From the NCBI RefSeq assembly GCF_006874465.1, contig NZ_VIRL01000008.1, positions 124,001 through 188,000 on the forward strand: DNA of 64,000 nt. The letters run 5' to 3'. Every line of letters begins with the position of its first letter. Within the stretch, counting starts at the first letter, position 1. The notes beneath the pieces are model-generated. The model made no database searches. It worked only from the letters and a program-made list of their open reading frames with translations, and was not told where the DNA came from. Shown here one piece after another: positions 56,943 through 64,000 of the stretch. This DNA comes from Microbispora bryophytorum. GTDB taxonomy: Bacteria; Actinomycetota; Actinomycetes; Streptosporangiales; Streptosporangiaceae. A program made the position numbers and the translations under genes.

Positions 56943-59561
56943 ATGGCGTTTCCGGGTGGGCGGCGTGCCCTCGCGATCGTAGTCACGCTGGTCATCCTGA
57001 TGGCCGGAGGCGTGGCGTGGGCTCTGTGGCCCTCCGGCCCCGTGGTGAAGGGACGTGACCTGGTCATCCCCGTCGTGGACGGACCGGCCGGCGACCAGCA
57101 CGTCGATCTCGACGCCACCTTCTATCCCCCGGCCTCCGGCGGCCGGGCTCCGGCCGTGCTGCTCGCCCACGGATTCGGCGGCAGCAAGGAGAGCATGCGC
57201 GATCAGGCGACACGGCTCGCCGAGCAGGGCTACGCCGTGCTGACCTGGTCGGCCCGCGGGTTCGGCCGCTCGACCGGGCAGATTGCGCTCAACTCCCCCG
57301 ACTACGAGGTCAAGGACGTGCGGGAGCTGATCGACTGGCTGGCCGAGCGCCCCGAAGTGCGGCTCGACGCGCCGGGCGACCCGCGCGTCGGGATCGCCGG
57401 CGGCTCGTACGGCGGGGCAATCGCGCTGATGGCCGCGGCGTACGACAGCCGGGTCGACGCGATCGTCCCCCAGATCACCTGGTACGACCTCGCCGACGCG
57501 CTCTTCCCCGACGCCTCGGGCAAGGGCCCGCTCAACGGTGTCTTCAAGAAGATGTGGGCCGGCATCTTCTTCAGCGCCGCCGCCGATCGCCTGGCCCCGG
57601 ACGGCGGCCTCGGCGCGGGCGGCCTGGCCGGCCTCACCGGCGCGGCCGCGGGCTCTGGAGGCGACGCCTCCAAGGGCGGGCAGACCGGGCGGATCCCCGG
57701 AACGGAGCAGGTCCAGTGCGGACGGTTCCTGCCGCAGATCTGCGAGATGTACCAGAAGGTGGCCGAAACCGGCCGGGCCACCAAGGACGCGGTCGACCTC
57801 CTGCGGCGGTCGAGCCCGATCTCGGTGCCCGGCCGAATCAAGGTGCCCACGCTGCTGATCCAGGGCCAGCGCGACTCGCTGTTCCCGCTCTCACACGCCG
57901 ACGCCAACGCCCGGGCCATCGCCGCCACCGGCGCTCCGGTCGATGTCGCCTGGTTCAACGGCGGCCACGACGGCGGCGACGGCGAGGCGGACTGGCTGTC
58001 GGACCGTACGACCGGCTGGTTCGACCGCTACCTTAAGGGGTCCTCCGCCGGCGCGGACGACCCGGCCGCGTTCACCGTGACCAGGGACGGCGGCCGGGAC
58101 CCGGGCACGCGCCGGCCCGTGCTCCTGCACGCCACCGCCGACCGCTACCCCGGGCTGCCGGGCGGGGAGCGCACCACGGTCGCGCTCGACGGCCCCCAGC
58201 AGCCGGTCGCCAACCCGGCGGGCGGGTCGCCGTCGTCGATCTCGGCGGTTCCCGGCCTCGGCGGACTGCTCGGCGGAAACGGCGGCGGCGCGTCGATCGC
58301 GCTGGACATGCCCGGCCAGGCGGCCGCCTTCGAGTCCGCCCCGCTGTCCAGGCCCGCGCAGGTCACCGGCAGCCCGACCGTCACGATCAGGGTGTTCGGC
58401 ACGGGTGAGGCCACGCTGTTCGCCAAGCTCTACGACGTCTCCGGAGGGTCGCTTCCGGTGCTCCCGTCGAGCCTCGTCTCTCCGCTGCGGGTCACCGCGA
58501 GCGAGGCGGGCACGCCGGTCACCGTGACGCTTCCGGCCATCGACAGGCGCTTCGACGCCGGGCACAGGATGCGGGTGGTCGTGTCGACCACCGATCTCGG
58601 CTACGCGACGCCCGCCGCCCCCGCCGTCTACCGGGTCGCGCTGGAGTCCCCCACGCTGGAGCTGCCTGGGGACGCGGCGCTGCGGACGCCCGCCACCGGC
58701 CCGGCATGGTGGACGTGGGCCATGCCGCTCGCCGCGATCGTGGTCGCGATCGTGCTCCTGCTGACCGGCAGGGCCAGGCGCGGCAGGGACGCGGGTGACC
58801 CGGCGGTGGACCCCGAGTCGGCCGATGTGCCCTTGGTCATCAGCGGGCTGGGCAAGCGCTACCGCAACGGCGAGAAGGCGGTCGACGGTCTGTCGTTCCG
58901 GGTCGAGAAGGGCCAGGTGCTCGGCCTGCTCGGGCCGAACGGAGCGGGCAAGACCACCACCATGCGCATGCTGATGGGTCTCATCCACCCCGACGAGGGC
59001 GAGATCCGGATCTTCGGCAGCCGTGTGCGGCCGGGGGCTCCGGTGTTGTCGCGGCTCGGGTCCTTCGTCGAGGGGCCCGGGTTCCTGCCGCACCTGTCCG
59101 GCCGGGCCAACCTGGAGCTGTACTGGCAGGCCACGGGACGACCGCCGCAGGACGCCCACATGGAGGAGGCGCTGGAGATCGCCGGGCTCGGCGCGGCCCT
59201 GGAGCGCGCGGTGCGCACCTACTCCCAGGGCATGCGCCAGCGCCTCGCCATCGCGCAGGCCATGCTCGGCCTCCCCGACCTGCTCGTGCTGGACGAGCCG
59301 ACCAACGGCCTCGACCCGCCGCAGATCGCCGAGATGCGCCGGGTGCTCAAGGCGTACGCCGAGCGGGGGCGCACCGTCATCGTCTCCAGCCACATGCTCG
59401 CCGAGGTCGAGCAGGCCTGCACCCACGTGGTCGTCATGCACCGCGGGCGTCTGGTGTCGGCCGGGCCGGTCAGCGACCTGCTCGCCACCGCGCCGGCCGC
59501 CAACGGCGCCGGCCCCCGCCTGGAGGACGTGTTCCTCGACCTGATCGGAGACAGCCGTTGA
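56943..59561 (+). CDS. Fusion of an extracytoplasmic alpha/beta hydrolase with an ABC ATPase
   Basis: An 872-residue fusion. A signal-anchor helix (about 9-29) leads outside to a CocE/X-Pro peptidase-like hydrolase: VLLAHGFGGS, nucleophile Ser155 in IAGGSYGGAIAL, Asp in IQGQRDSLFP, His in FNGGHDGGDG, then a beta-sandwich of the XPP C-terminal type (about 395-575). A second helix (about 588-608) returns inside to a complete ABC ATPase (about 628-872): Walker A GPNGAGKTT, signature YSQGMRQRLAIAQ, Walker B LLVLDEPTNGLDP, H-loop SSH. The topology puts the hydrolase outside and the ATPase inside on one chain. It is coupled to a permease gene. The transporter may export a peptide that the hydrolase trims, or sense and clear one (inference). 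Confidence 0.88.
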   Translation: MAFPGGRRALAIVVTLVILMAGGVAWALWPSGPVVKGRDLVIPVVDGPAGDQHVDLDATFYPPASGGRAPAVLLAHGFGGSKESMRDQATRLAEQGYAVLTWSARGFGRSTGQIALNSPDYEVKDVRELIDWLAERPEVRLDAPGDPRVGIAGGSYGGAIALMAAAYDSRVDAIVPQITWYDLADALFPDASGKGPLNGVFKKMWAGIFFSAAADRLAPDGGLGAGGLAGLTGAAAGSGGDASKGGQTGRIPGTEQVQCGRFLPQICEMYQKVAETGRATKDAVDLLRRSSPISVPGRIKVPTLLIQGQRDSLFPLSHADANARAIAATGAPVDVAWFNGGHDGGDGEADWLSDRTTGWFDRYLKGSSAGADDPAAFTVTRDGGRDPGTRRPVLLHATADRYPGLPGGERTTVALDGPQQPVANPAGGSPSSISAVPGLGGLLGGNGGGASIALDMPGQAAAFESAPLSRPAQVTGSPTVTIRVFGTGEATLFAKLYDVSGGSLPVLPSSLVSPLRVTASEAGTPVTVTLPAIDRRFDAGHRMRVVVSTTDLGYATPAAPAVYRVALESPTLELPGDAALRTPATGPAWWTWAMPLAAIVVAIVLLLTGRARRGRDAGDPAVDPESADVPLVISGLGKRYRNGEKAVDGLSFRVEKGQVLGLLGPNGAGKTTTMRMLMGLIHPDEGEIRIFGSRVRPGAPVLSRLGSFVEGPGFLPHLSGRANLELYWQATGRPPQDAHMEEALEIAGLGAALERAVRTYSQGMRQRLAIAQAMLGLPDLLVLDEPTNGLDPPQIAEMRRVLKAYAERGRTVIVSSHMLAEVEQACTHVVVMHRGRLVSAGPVSDLLATAPAANGAGPRLEDVFLDLIGDSR

Positions 59562-60508
59562 GCCCGGCGAAGCGACCGGCCCCGGACCTGACCGGGCACA
59601 TCCACGACGGCGAGCAGGCCACGCCGGTCGGCCAGGACGAGCCGGGCACGCCTGGTGAAGCCGCCAGGGGCCGGGCGCCCGGTTACGCTCCGGGACGCAC
59701 GCTGCCGCTGCGGGTGGAGTTCGTGCGGCAGCTGCGGCGGCGCCGGACCATGGCGATGTTCGCCGTGCTGCTCGCCCTGCCGTGGGTGCTCGTGGTGGCG
59801 TTCCAGTTCGGGCCGGCCGGGCGGGGGCAGGGCAGCCTGCGGCTGTCGGATCTGGCCACGGCGGGCGGGCTCAACTTCGCCGCGTTCGCCCTGTCGGTGT
59901 CGGCCAACTTCCTGCTGGTCGTCGCCGTGGCGCTGTTCTGCGGTGACACGGTGGCCAGCGAGGCGAGCTGGTCGTCGCTGCGCTACCTGCTCGCCGCTCC
60001 GGTTCCCCGCGACCGGCTGCTGCGCCAGAAGCTGGTGGTGGCGCTGGCCTATTCGGCCGCCGCGGTGACGGTGCTTCCGCTGATGGCCCTGCTCGCCGGC
60101 ACGCTGGCCTTCGGATGGAACGACATCACCGTGCCAGGGACCGGCGAGGTGATCCCCGCCGCCGACGTGCTGCCCAAATTCGCCGTCGTCATCGGCTATG
60201 CCCTCGTCAGCCAGCTCGTGGTCGCCGCGGTCGCCTTCCTGCTGTCGGTCGGCACCGACTCCCCGCTCGGCGCGGTCGGCGGCGGGGTCGGCCTGGTGAT
60301 CGTCAGCAGCATCCTGCAGGCGGTCGAGGCGCTGGGCTCGCTTCGCGAGTTCCTCCCCACGTTCTGGAACTCCGCGTGGCTCGACGCGCTCGCGCCGGAG
60401 CCCGACTACAGCGGCATGGTGAAGGGCGTGGCGATCTCCGTGACCTACTCGGCGGTCCTCGTCGCCCTGGCCTTCCGCCGCTTCCGGCGCCGGGACATCG
60501 TGTCCTGA
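59558..60508 (+). CDS. ABC-2 type permease partner of the hydrolase-ATPase
   Basis: A 316-residue membrane protein. TTG 59558 overlaps the fusion gene's TGA and is preceded by GGAG. A hydrophilic 50-residue start leads to LRVEFVRQLRRRRT, the usual cytoplasmic entry, then six helices (about 67-85, 105-130, 155-182, 205-230, 238-258 and 285-305). CGDTVASEASWSSLRYLLAAPVPRDRLL is a typical ABC-2 coupling loop. With the fused ATPase it completes one exporter. Confidence 0.88.
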   Translation: MSPAKRPAPDLTGHIHDGEQATPVGQDEPGTPGEAARGRAPGYAPGRTLPLRVEFVRQLRRRRTMAMFAVLLALPWVLVVAFQFGPAGRGQGSLRLSDLATAGGLNFAAFALSVSANFLLVVAVALFCGDTVASEASWSSLRYLLAAPVPRDRLLRQKLVVALAYSAAAVTVLPLMALLAGTLAFGWNDITVPGTGEVIPAADVLPKFAVVIGYALVSQLVVAAVAFLLSVGTDSPLGAVGGGVGLVIVSSILQAVEALGSLREFLPTFWNSAWLDALAPEPDYSGMVKGVAISVTYSAVLVALAFRRFRRRDIVS

Positions 60509-60639
60509 TGCGCCGGTTCCCGCCGGGCGCCTTCCACGAGGAGCTGCTCACCCCGCTCGCCGGGCTGCTGGGCCCAGATGAAAGAGGCCGGGCTGAACCC
60601 CCGCTGAAACCGACCCGGCAGGGGGTCGTAGCCGCGCCG

Positions 60640-62490
60640 TCAGCGGTTCCCGACGGGGATGACCGCCGTCACGGTGGTGCCCCGGCCGGGCGGGCTGGCG
60701 ACCTCGATCGTGCCGTCGAGCGCCTGGACCCGGTCGATGAGACCGATGAGACCGGACCCCTTGCCCGGATTCGCGCCCCCCACCCCGTCGTCGCGGATCG
60801 CGACTGTCGCCGCGTCGCCCGCCGCGTCGACCTTGACGCGCACCGTCGAGGCCCGCGCGTGCTTGGCCACGTTCGTCAGCGACTCGGACACGATGTAGTA
60901 GACCGCCACCTCGACCCGCTCCGGCAGGCGCCCGTCGACCCGTACGTCCAGCTCGACGGGGACGGCCGAGCGGCGCGCGAGCATCTTCAGAGCGGGCCCG
61001 AGCCCGCCCTTGGACAGGATCGCCGGGTGGATGCCGCGCGACAGCTCGCGCAGGTCCTCCAGCACCAGCATCAGGCCCTCGGCCGTGTGGGACAGCTGTT
61101 CCTTGAGCTCCGGCAGTCCGGGCGGCACGGCGGTCTCCGCCGTCCGCAGCTCCAACCCCAGGGAGACAAGGCGCTGCTGGGCCCCGTCGTGCAGGTCGCG
61201 CTCGATCCGGTGACGGGTCTCGTCCGAGGTGGCGACCACGCGGGCGCGTGAGGCGGCGAGCTCGTCACGGGCCTGGGCGTTGGATATCGCCGTTACGACG
61301 AGTTCGGTGAAGACCCGCATGCGTTCCTCCACACCCTCCGGCTGCCGCTCCAGCCCCCTGAAGAAGGCGATCATCACGCCCCACAGGCGCCCCCCGACGG
61401 CGATAGGGCTGCCGACCGCGATGCCGTTCTCCTCATCCCTGGCCCACCTGCCCAGCTCCCCTGCCGTGCTCTCGTCCGCCGCGATCCTTCCCGGCTGTCC
61501 CGTCCGCAGGACGAGGGCGGACAGGCCTTCCTCTCTGAGGCGCCGGCGTGAGCCAACCGGCGACGGTGATCCGCCGCTCGACGCGCTCCAGGAGCTCATC
61601 AGGACGACCGTCCGGTCTGGCTCGTAGCGTTCGATCGCCGTGTGGTCCGCCTTCACGATCAGACCCATCTCACGAGCGACCACGCCGAAGATCTCCGTCG
61701 GCGAGACCCCGCGGGCGACCGACGTGGCAACCCGCCGCAGGGCGGCCTGCTCATCGGCGATCCTGGCGAGCTCGTCCCGGCTCGCCGCCAGGGCGGTGCT
61801 GATGGCCTCGCGGTCGCGCGCCGCCATCAGCACCGCTTCCAGCGAGGGCACCACGCGCTCCCGCAGGCGGCGCGTCATGCCCGCCGGCAGGCCGGCGGGC
61901 ATGACGAGCGTGCCGATCCGGGCGCCGTCGTCGGTCAGCGGCAGCGTGCAGTGCCGCGGGTCGTCGCCGACCGGCCCGAGGGCGATGTCCAAATACGGCA
62001 GGCCGAGTCCCTGCGCCAGTCGCCGGGCCACGACCGGCAGCGCCGCGCGCAGGTGTTCGGCACGCAGGAGGAGGCGGGCCGTCCTGGCGCTGAGGTCGGC
62101 CTCGCGGCGGCGTTCCTCCGCCTCGACGACCAACGTTCGCATCAGCGCGGCGGCGGCGCTGACCAGCAGCGCGACGACCAGGAAGATCACCAGCGGCACC
62201 CATGTCCACGTGCTGAAGATGCTGACCACGTGGACGGGCGGGACCTGGAAGAAGTCGTAGAGCAGGGCGCTGGCCAGGGCGGTGATCACGCCGAGTCTCA
62301 TGCCCCAGAGGAACGCGACCACGAGAACGCCGACCAGATAGACTGCGTGCAGGGCGTTGCGGGGCGCCACCTGCGCCAGTGCAAAGGCTATGAACGTCTC
62401 GGCTGCTACGCATGCGGCGCCTGTCAGGATGCCCCACAGGAGGGGCGGGCGGCCCGCGCGTAGCAGCAACGACAGCAACCGCGCGCGCAC
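60640..62490 (-). CDS. NarL-type sensor histidine kinase with DUF4118 and GAF domains
   Basis: A 616-residue kinase. An N-terminal block of four helices (about 15-115, LLWGILTGAACVAAETFIAF... and VPLVIFLVVALLV) matches a DUF4118-type sensor. A GAF domain (about 245-400) follows. The HisKA_3 motif RIERDLHDGAQQRLVSLGLELR holds the phosphoacceptor His, and the ATPase has NVAKHARAST and DDGVGGANPGKGSGLIGLIDRV. It is divergent from a LuxR-type regulator across 105 bp, its likely partner. It is convergent with the ABC permease gene. Confidence 0.9.
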   Translation of the reverse strand: MRARLLSLLLRAGRPPLLWGILTGAACVAAETFIAFALAQVAPRNALHAVYLVGVLVVAFLWGMRLGVITALASALLYDFFQVPPVHVVSIFSTWTWVPLVIFLVVALLVSAAAALMRTLVVEAEERRREADLSARTARLLLRAEHLRAALPVVARRLAQGLGLPYLDIALGPVGDDPRHCTLPLTDDGARIGTLVMPAGLPAGMTRRLRERVVPSLEAVLMAARDREAISTALAASRDELARIADEQAALRRVATSVARGVSPTEIFGVVAREMGLIVKADHTAIERYEPDRTVVLMSSWSASSGGSPSPVGSRRRLREEGLSALVLRTGQPGRIAADESTAGELGRWARDEENGIAVGSPIAVGGRLWGVMIAFFRGLERQPEGVEERMRVFTELVVTAISNAQARDELAASRARVVATSDETRHRIERDLHDGAQQRLVSLGLELRTAETAVPPGLPELKEQLSHTAEGLMLVLEDLRELSRGIHPAILSKGGLGPALKMLARRSAVPVELDVRVDGRLPERVEVAVYYIVSESLTNVAKHARASTVRVKVDAAGDAATVAIRDDGVGGANPGKGSGLIGLIDRVQALDGTIEVASPPGRGTTVTAVIPVGNR

Positions 62491-62595
62491 AAGGCCACAC
62501 TACTCTCACAGGACCGGTAGAGGTACGGGGGAAAGCCCAGGTCAACGCCGTCGCCCGCCGCGCCGGACCAGCATGCGACGAAGGCGGCAAGAGCG

Positions 62596-63255
62596 GTGAA
62601 CGAGACTCCGACCCGAGTGGTGCTGGCGGACGACGACATCCTGCTGCGTGAGGGGCTGGCCAGCCTGCTGGAGCGCTCGGGGTTCGAGGTCGCCGGCCAG
62701 GCGGGGAACGCGGCCGAACTGCTCGCCCTCGTGCGGGAACACCGTCCCGACCTGGCTGTCGTCGACATCCGGATGCCTCCCGGGCACGCGACGGAGGGCG
62801 TCGAGGCGGCCAAGGTCATCCGCACGGAGCTCCCCGAGGTGGGCATCCTGCTGCTGTCGGCGCACGTCGAGGTCGATCAGGCGATGGAGCTGCTCGCCAC
62901 CGGGCACCGGGTCGGCTACCTGCTCAAGAGCCGGGTGACCGCGGTGTCCGACTTCGTGGAGACGCTCGAACGCATCGTCCACGGCGGATCGGTCGTGGAC
63001 CCCAGCCTTGTGGCCGAGCTGTTCAGCACCCGCCGACGGCAGGATCCGCTGGAGCTGCTCACCCAGCGTGAGCGCGAGGTGCTCTCCCTCATGGCGGAGG
63101 GCCGCTCGAACGCCGGAATCGCGCACAAGCTCTGGATCACGGAGGGCACGGTCGAAAAGCACGTGCGCAGCATCATGTCGAGGCTGCGGCTGCCGGAGAC
63201 GGAGGACGACCATCGCCGCGTGCTCGCGGTGCTCGCGTTCCTCGACGCCCGCTGA
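62596..63255 (+). CDS. NarL/LuxR-type response regulator
   Basis: A 219-residue regulator from GTG 62596. The receiver (1-120) has ADDDILLREG, phosphoacceptor Asp in AVVDIRMPP, LLSAHVE and Lys in LLKSRV. The C-terminal LuxR helix-turn-helix (about 152-205) has LTQREREVLSLMAEGRSNAGIA and TVEKHVRSIMSRL. Partner of the divergent kinase by position and family match. Short repeats of GGACGCCCGCTGA follow its stop (63245-63310). Confidence 0.92.
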   Translation: MNETPTRVVLADDDILLREGLASLLERSGFEVAGQAGNAAELLALVREHRPDLAVVDIRMPPGHATEGVEAAKVIRTELPEVGILLLSAHVEVDQAMELLATGHRVGYLLKSRVTAVSDFVETLERIVHGGSVVDPSLVAELFSTRRRQDPLELLTQREREVLSLMAEGRSNAGIAHKLWITEGTVEKHVRSIMSRLRLPETEDDHRRVLAVLAFLDAR

Positions 63256-63353
63256 AGGACGCCCGCTGAAGGACCCGCTGAGGGACGCCCGCAGAAGTAC
63301 ACCCGCTGAGGGACGCCTGTTGAGACCGTTCCGATGTTGCCCGCGCGACCGGT

Positions 63354-63725
63354 TCAGGCGTCCGCGCCCCGCAGGATCTCGTCGATGGCCTGTTTCGACA
63401 GGCGCGGTTTCGGCAGGAAGGCGACGGCCGGGCTGGTCGCGATCAGCTCGGCGAAGTCCTGCTCGTCGTGCGTCGAGATCAGGATGATCGGCGGCGGTTC
63501 CCCACCGCCCTCGTCGTACAGTCGCCGGGCCAGGTCGAACCCGCTCTCCCCGCCCAGGTCGATGTCGACCAGCACGACGTCCGGCCGGAGCTCGCCGACC
63601 CGGCCGAGCGCTTCGGCGATCGTGGACGCGACGCCCACGACAGCGACGCCCTCCGCCTCCAGGAACAGGCGGGCGGCCTTTTTGAAGTGGTCGCTGTCGT
63701 CCGCGATCAGACACCGCAGGGGCAC
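63354..63725 (-). CDS. Single-domain receiver protein
   Basis: A 123-residue stand-alone receiver. IADDSDHF holds the acidic pair, VVLVDIDLGGESG the phosphoacceptor Asp, ILISTHDE the Thr position and FLPKPRLS the Lys. No output domain follows before the stop. It may relay or buffer phosphate from the NarL-type kinase next door, as in a branched pathway, or have lost its output domain. Upstream lies the palindrome GCAGCTAGCTGC. Confidence 0.88.
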   Translation of the reverse strand: MPLRCLIADDSDHFKKAARLFLEAEGVAVVGVASTIAEALGRVGELRPDVVLVDIDLGGESGFDLARRLYDEGGGEPPPIILISTHDEQDFAELIATSPAVAFLPKPRLSKQAIDEILRGADA

Positions 63726-63761
63726 GTCTTCAGAGTGACATCGGAGCGCACCCGCGTCATT

Positions 63762-63773
63762 GCAGCTAGCTGC
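63762..63773. promoter_or_regulatory. 12-bp palindrome between divergent genes
   Basis: GCAGCTAGCTGC is a perfect palindrome 37 bp upstream of the stand-alone receiver start (minus) and about 140 bp before the plus-strand gene at 63913. It could be a regulator site; no further support. Confidence 0.3.
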
Positions 63774-63912
63774 TACACAGAGGTGCCGCGGGCACGCCCA
63801 TCGGATGGGGGCTGCCAGCGCAGACGGGGGCCTCCCGGAAGGGCCATCGTGGGAGGTGCCAGCGAGCGACCGCGCGACGGGGAGATCACCCGAGGCCGGG
63901 AAGGAGGCGGCG

Positions 63913-64000
63913 ATGCTGACCGACCGCCACGAGCCGTGGACCGGCCAGGTGTGGAACGGCCAGGCACGGAGTGGCGAGGCAGGGACCGGCCAGGCACGGA
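63913..64000 (+). CDS. Start of a repeat-rich gene cut by the window edge (partial)
   Basis: ATG 63913 has a textbook AAGGAGG 5 nt upstream. The 29 visible codons read MLTDRHEPWTGQVWNGQARS and continue with GEAGTGQAR. The second part is four in-frame 15-bp units (from 63937, 63952, 63967 and 63982) encoding a five-residue repeat close to W/R-(T/N/S)-G-(Q/E)-(V/A). No family can be assigned from so short a piece. Confidence 0.55.
   Translation, partial: MLTDRHEPWTGQVWNGQARSGEAGTGQAR

Noticed and set aside
1-64000. CRISPR arrays, insertion sequences, rRNA or tRNA genes
   Set aside because: I saw no regularly spaced repeats with unique spacers, no transposase motifs and no rRNA or tRNA signature. 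The only RNA gene found is rnpB.

Overview
This is high-GC actinobacterial DNA with strong G/C bias at third codon positions, GTG and TTG starts, and many 4-bp ATGA/GTGA gene overlaps. An RNase P RNA of the actinomycete type, a SCO2521-SCO2524-like operon, the Nif3/zinc-ribbon/RNase H-phosphatase cluster and large secreted glycan-active proteins suggest a filamentous soil actinomycete, probably of the Streptosporangiaceae (Nonomuraea, Microbispora, Streptosporangium and relatives). The genus is inferred from gene content, not proven.

Layout. 1-600: the end of an F0 ATPase a subunit and a YiaA/B membrane protein. 664-9530: an exported, copper-flavoured group, with a cupredoxin plus eight Ig-like repeats, a five-domain ThuA/sugar-dehydrogenase protein and a divergent Tat-exported multicopper oxidase. 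9626-13802: a hypothetical gene, an SDR/TetR pair with two operators, a TOPRIM protein and a two-domain VOC protein, with decayed gene pieces between. 14032-15876: a small accessory segment bounded by 48-bp direct repeats of the 3' end of rnpB. It carries a promoter-operator-33-codon gene-terminator unit and a frameshifted DUF5984 gene. 15846-16246: rnpB itself (minus strand). 16434-21625: an ABC transporter/two-component operon. 21622-29311: an erythromycin-esterase-like gene, the RNase H-phosphatase/zinc-ribbon/Nif3 cluster, and a dipeptidase-M20 peptidase-acetyltransferase operon. 29488-33652: an orphan sensor kinase, a TPP enzyme and a 2-hydroxyacid dehydrogenase. 33947-39615: a five-gene operon of SCO2524, SCO2523 (variant P-loop), SCO2522 and SCO2521 family proteins plus a membrane protein. 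It has no known function. 39578-42082: an FAD amine oxidase and an SDR. 42096-49642: a xylan-degradation locus (GH43, GH10, GH5) with a divergent LacI regulator and GAAA-G-TTTC operators. 49763-56841: an exported hydrolase, an MFS exporter, CopC-CopD and a polytopic membrane protein. 56943-60508: an ABC exporter whose ATPase is fused to an extracytoplasmic peptidase-like hydrolase. 60640-64000: a NarL-type sensor/regulator pair, a stand-alone receiver and the start of a repeat-containing gene.

The clearest working units are the xylan locus (secreted xylanase, GH5 glycosidase, intracellular beta-xylosidase, sugar-responsive repressor), the copper genes, and the two ABC/two-component units. The most promising undescribed material is the SCO2521-2524 operon with its membrane partner, the 33-aa cysteine-rich gene inside the rnpB-bounded segment, and the hydrolase-ABC fusion. 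All assignments come from reading the sequence and recalled family knowledge; no database search was run.
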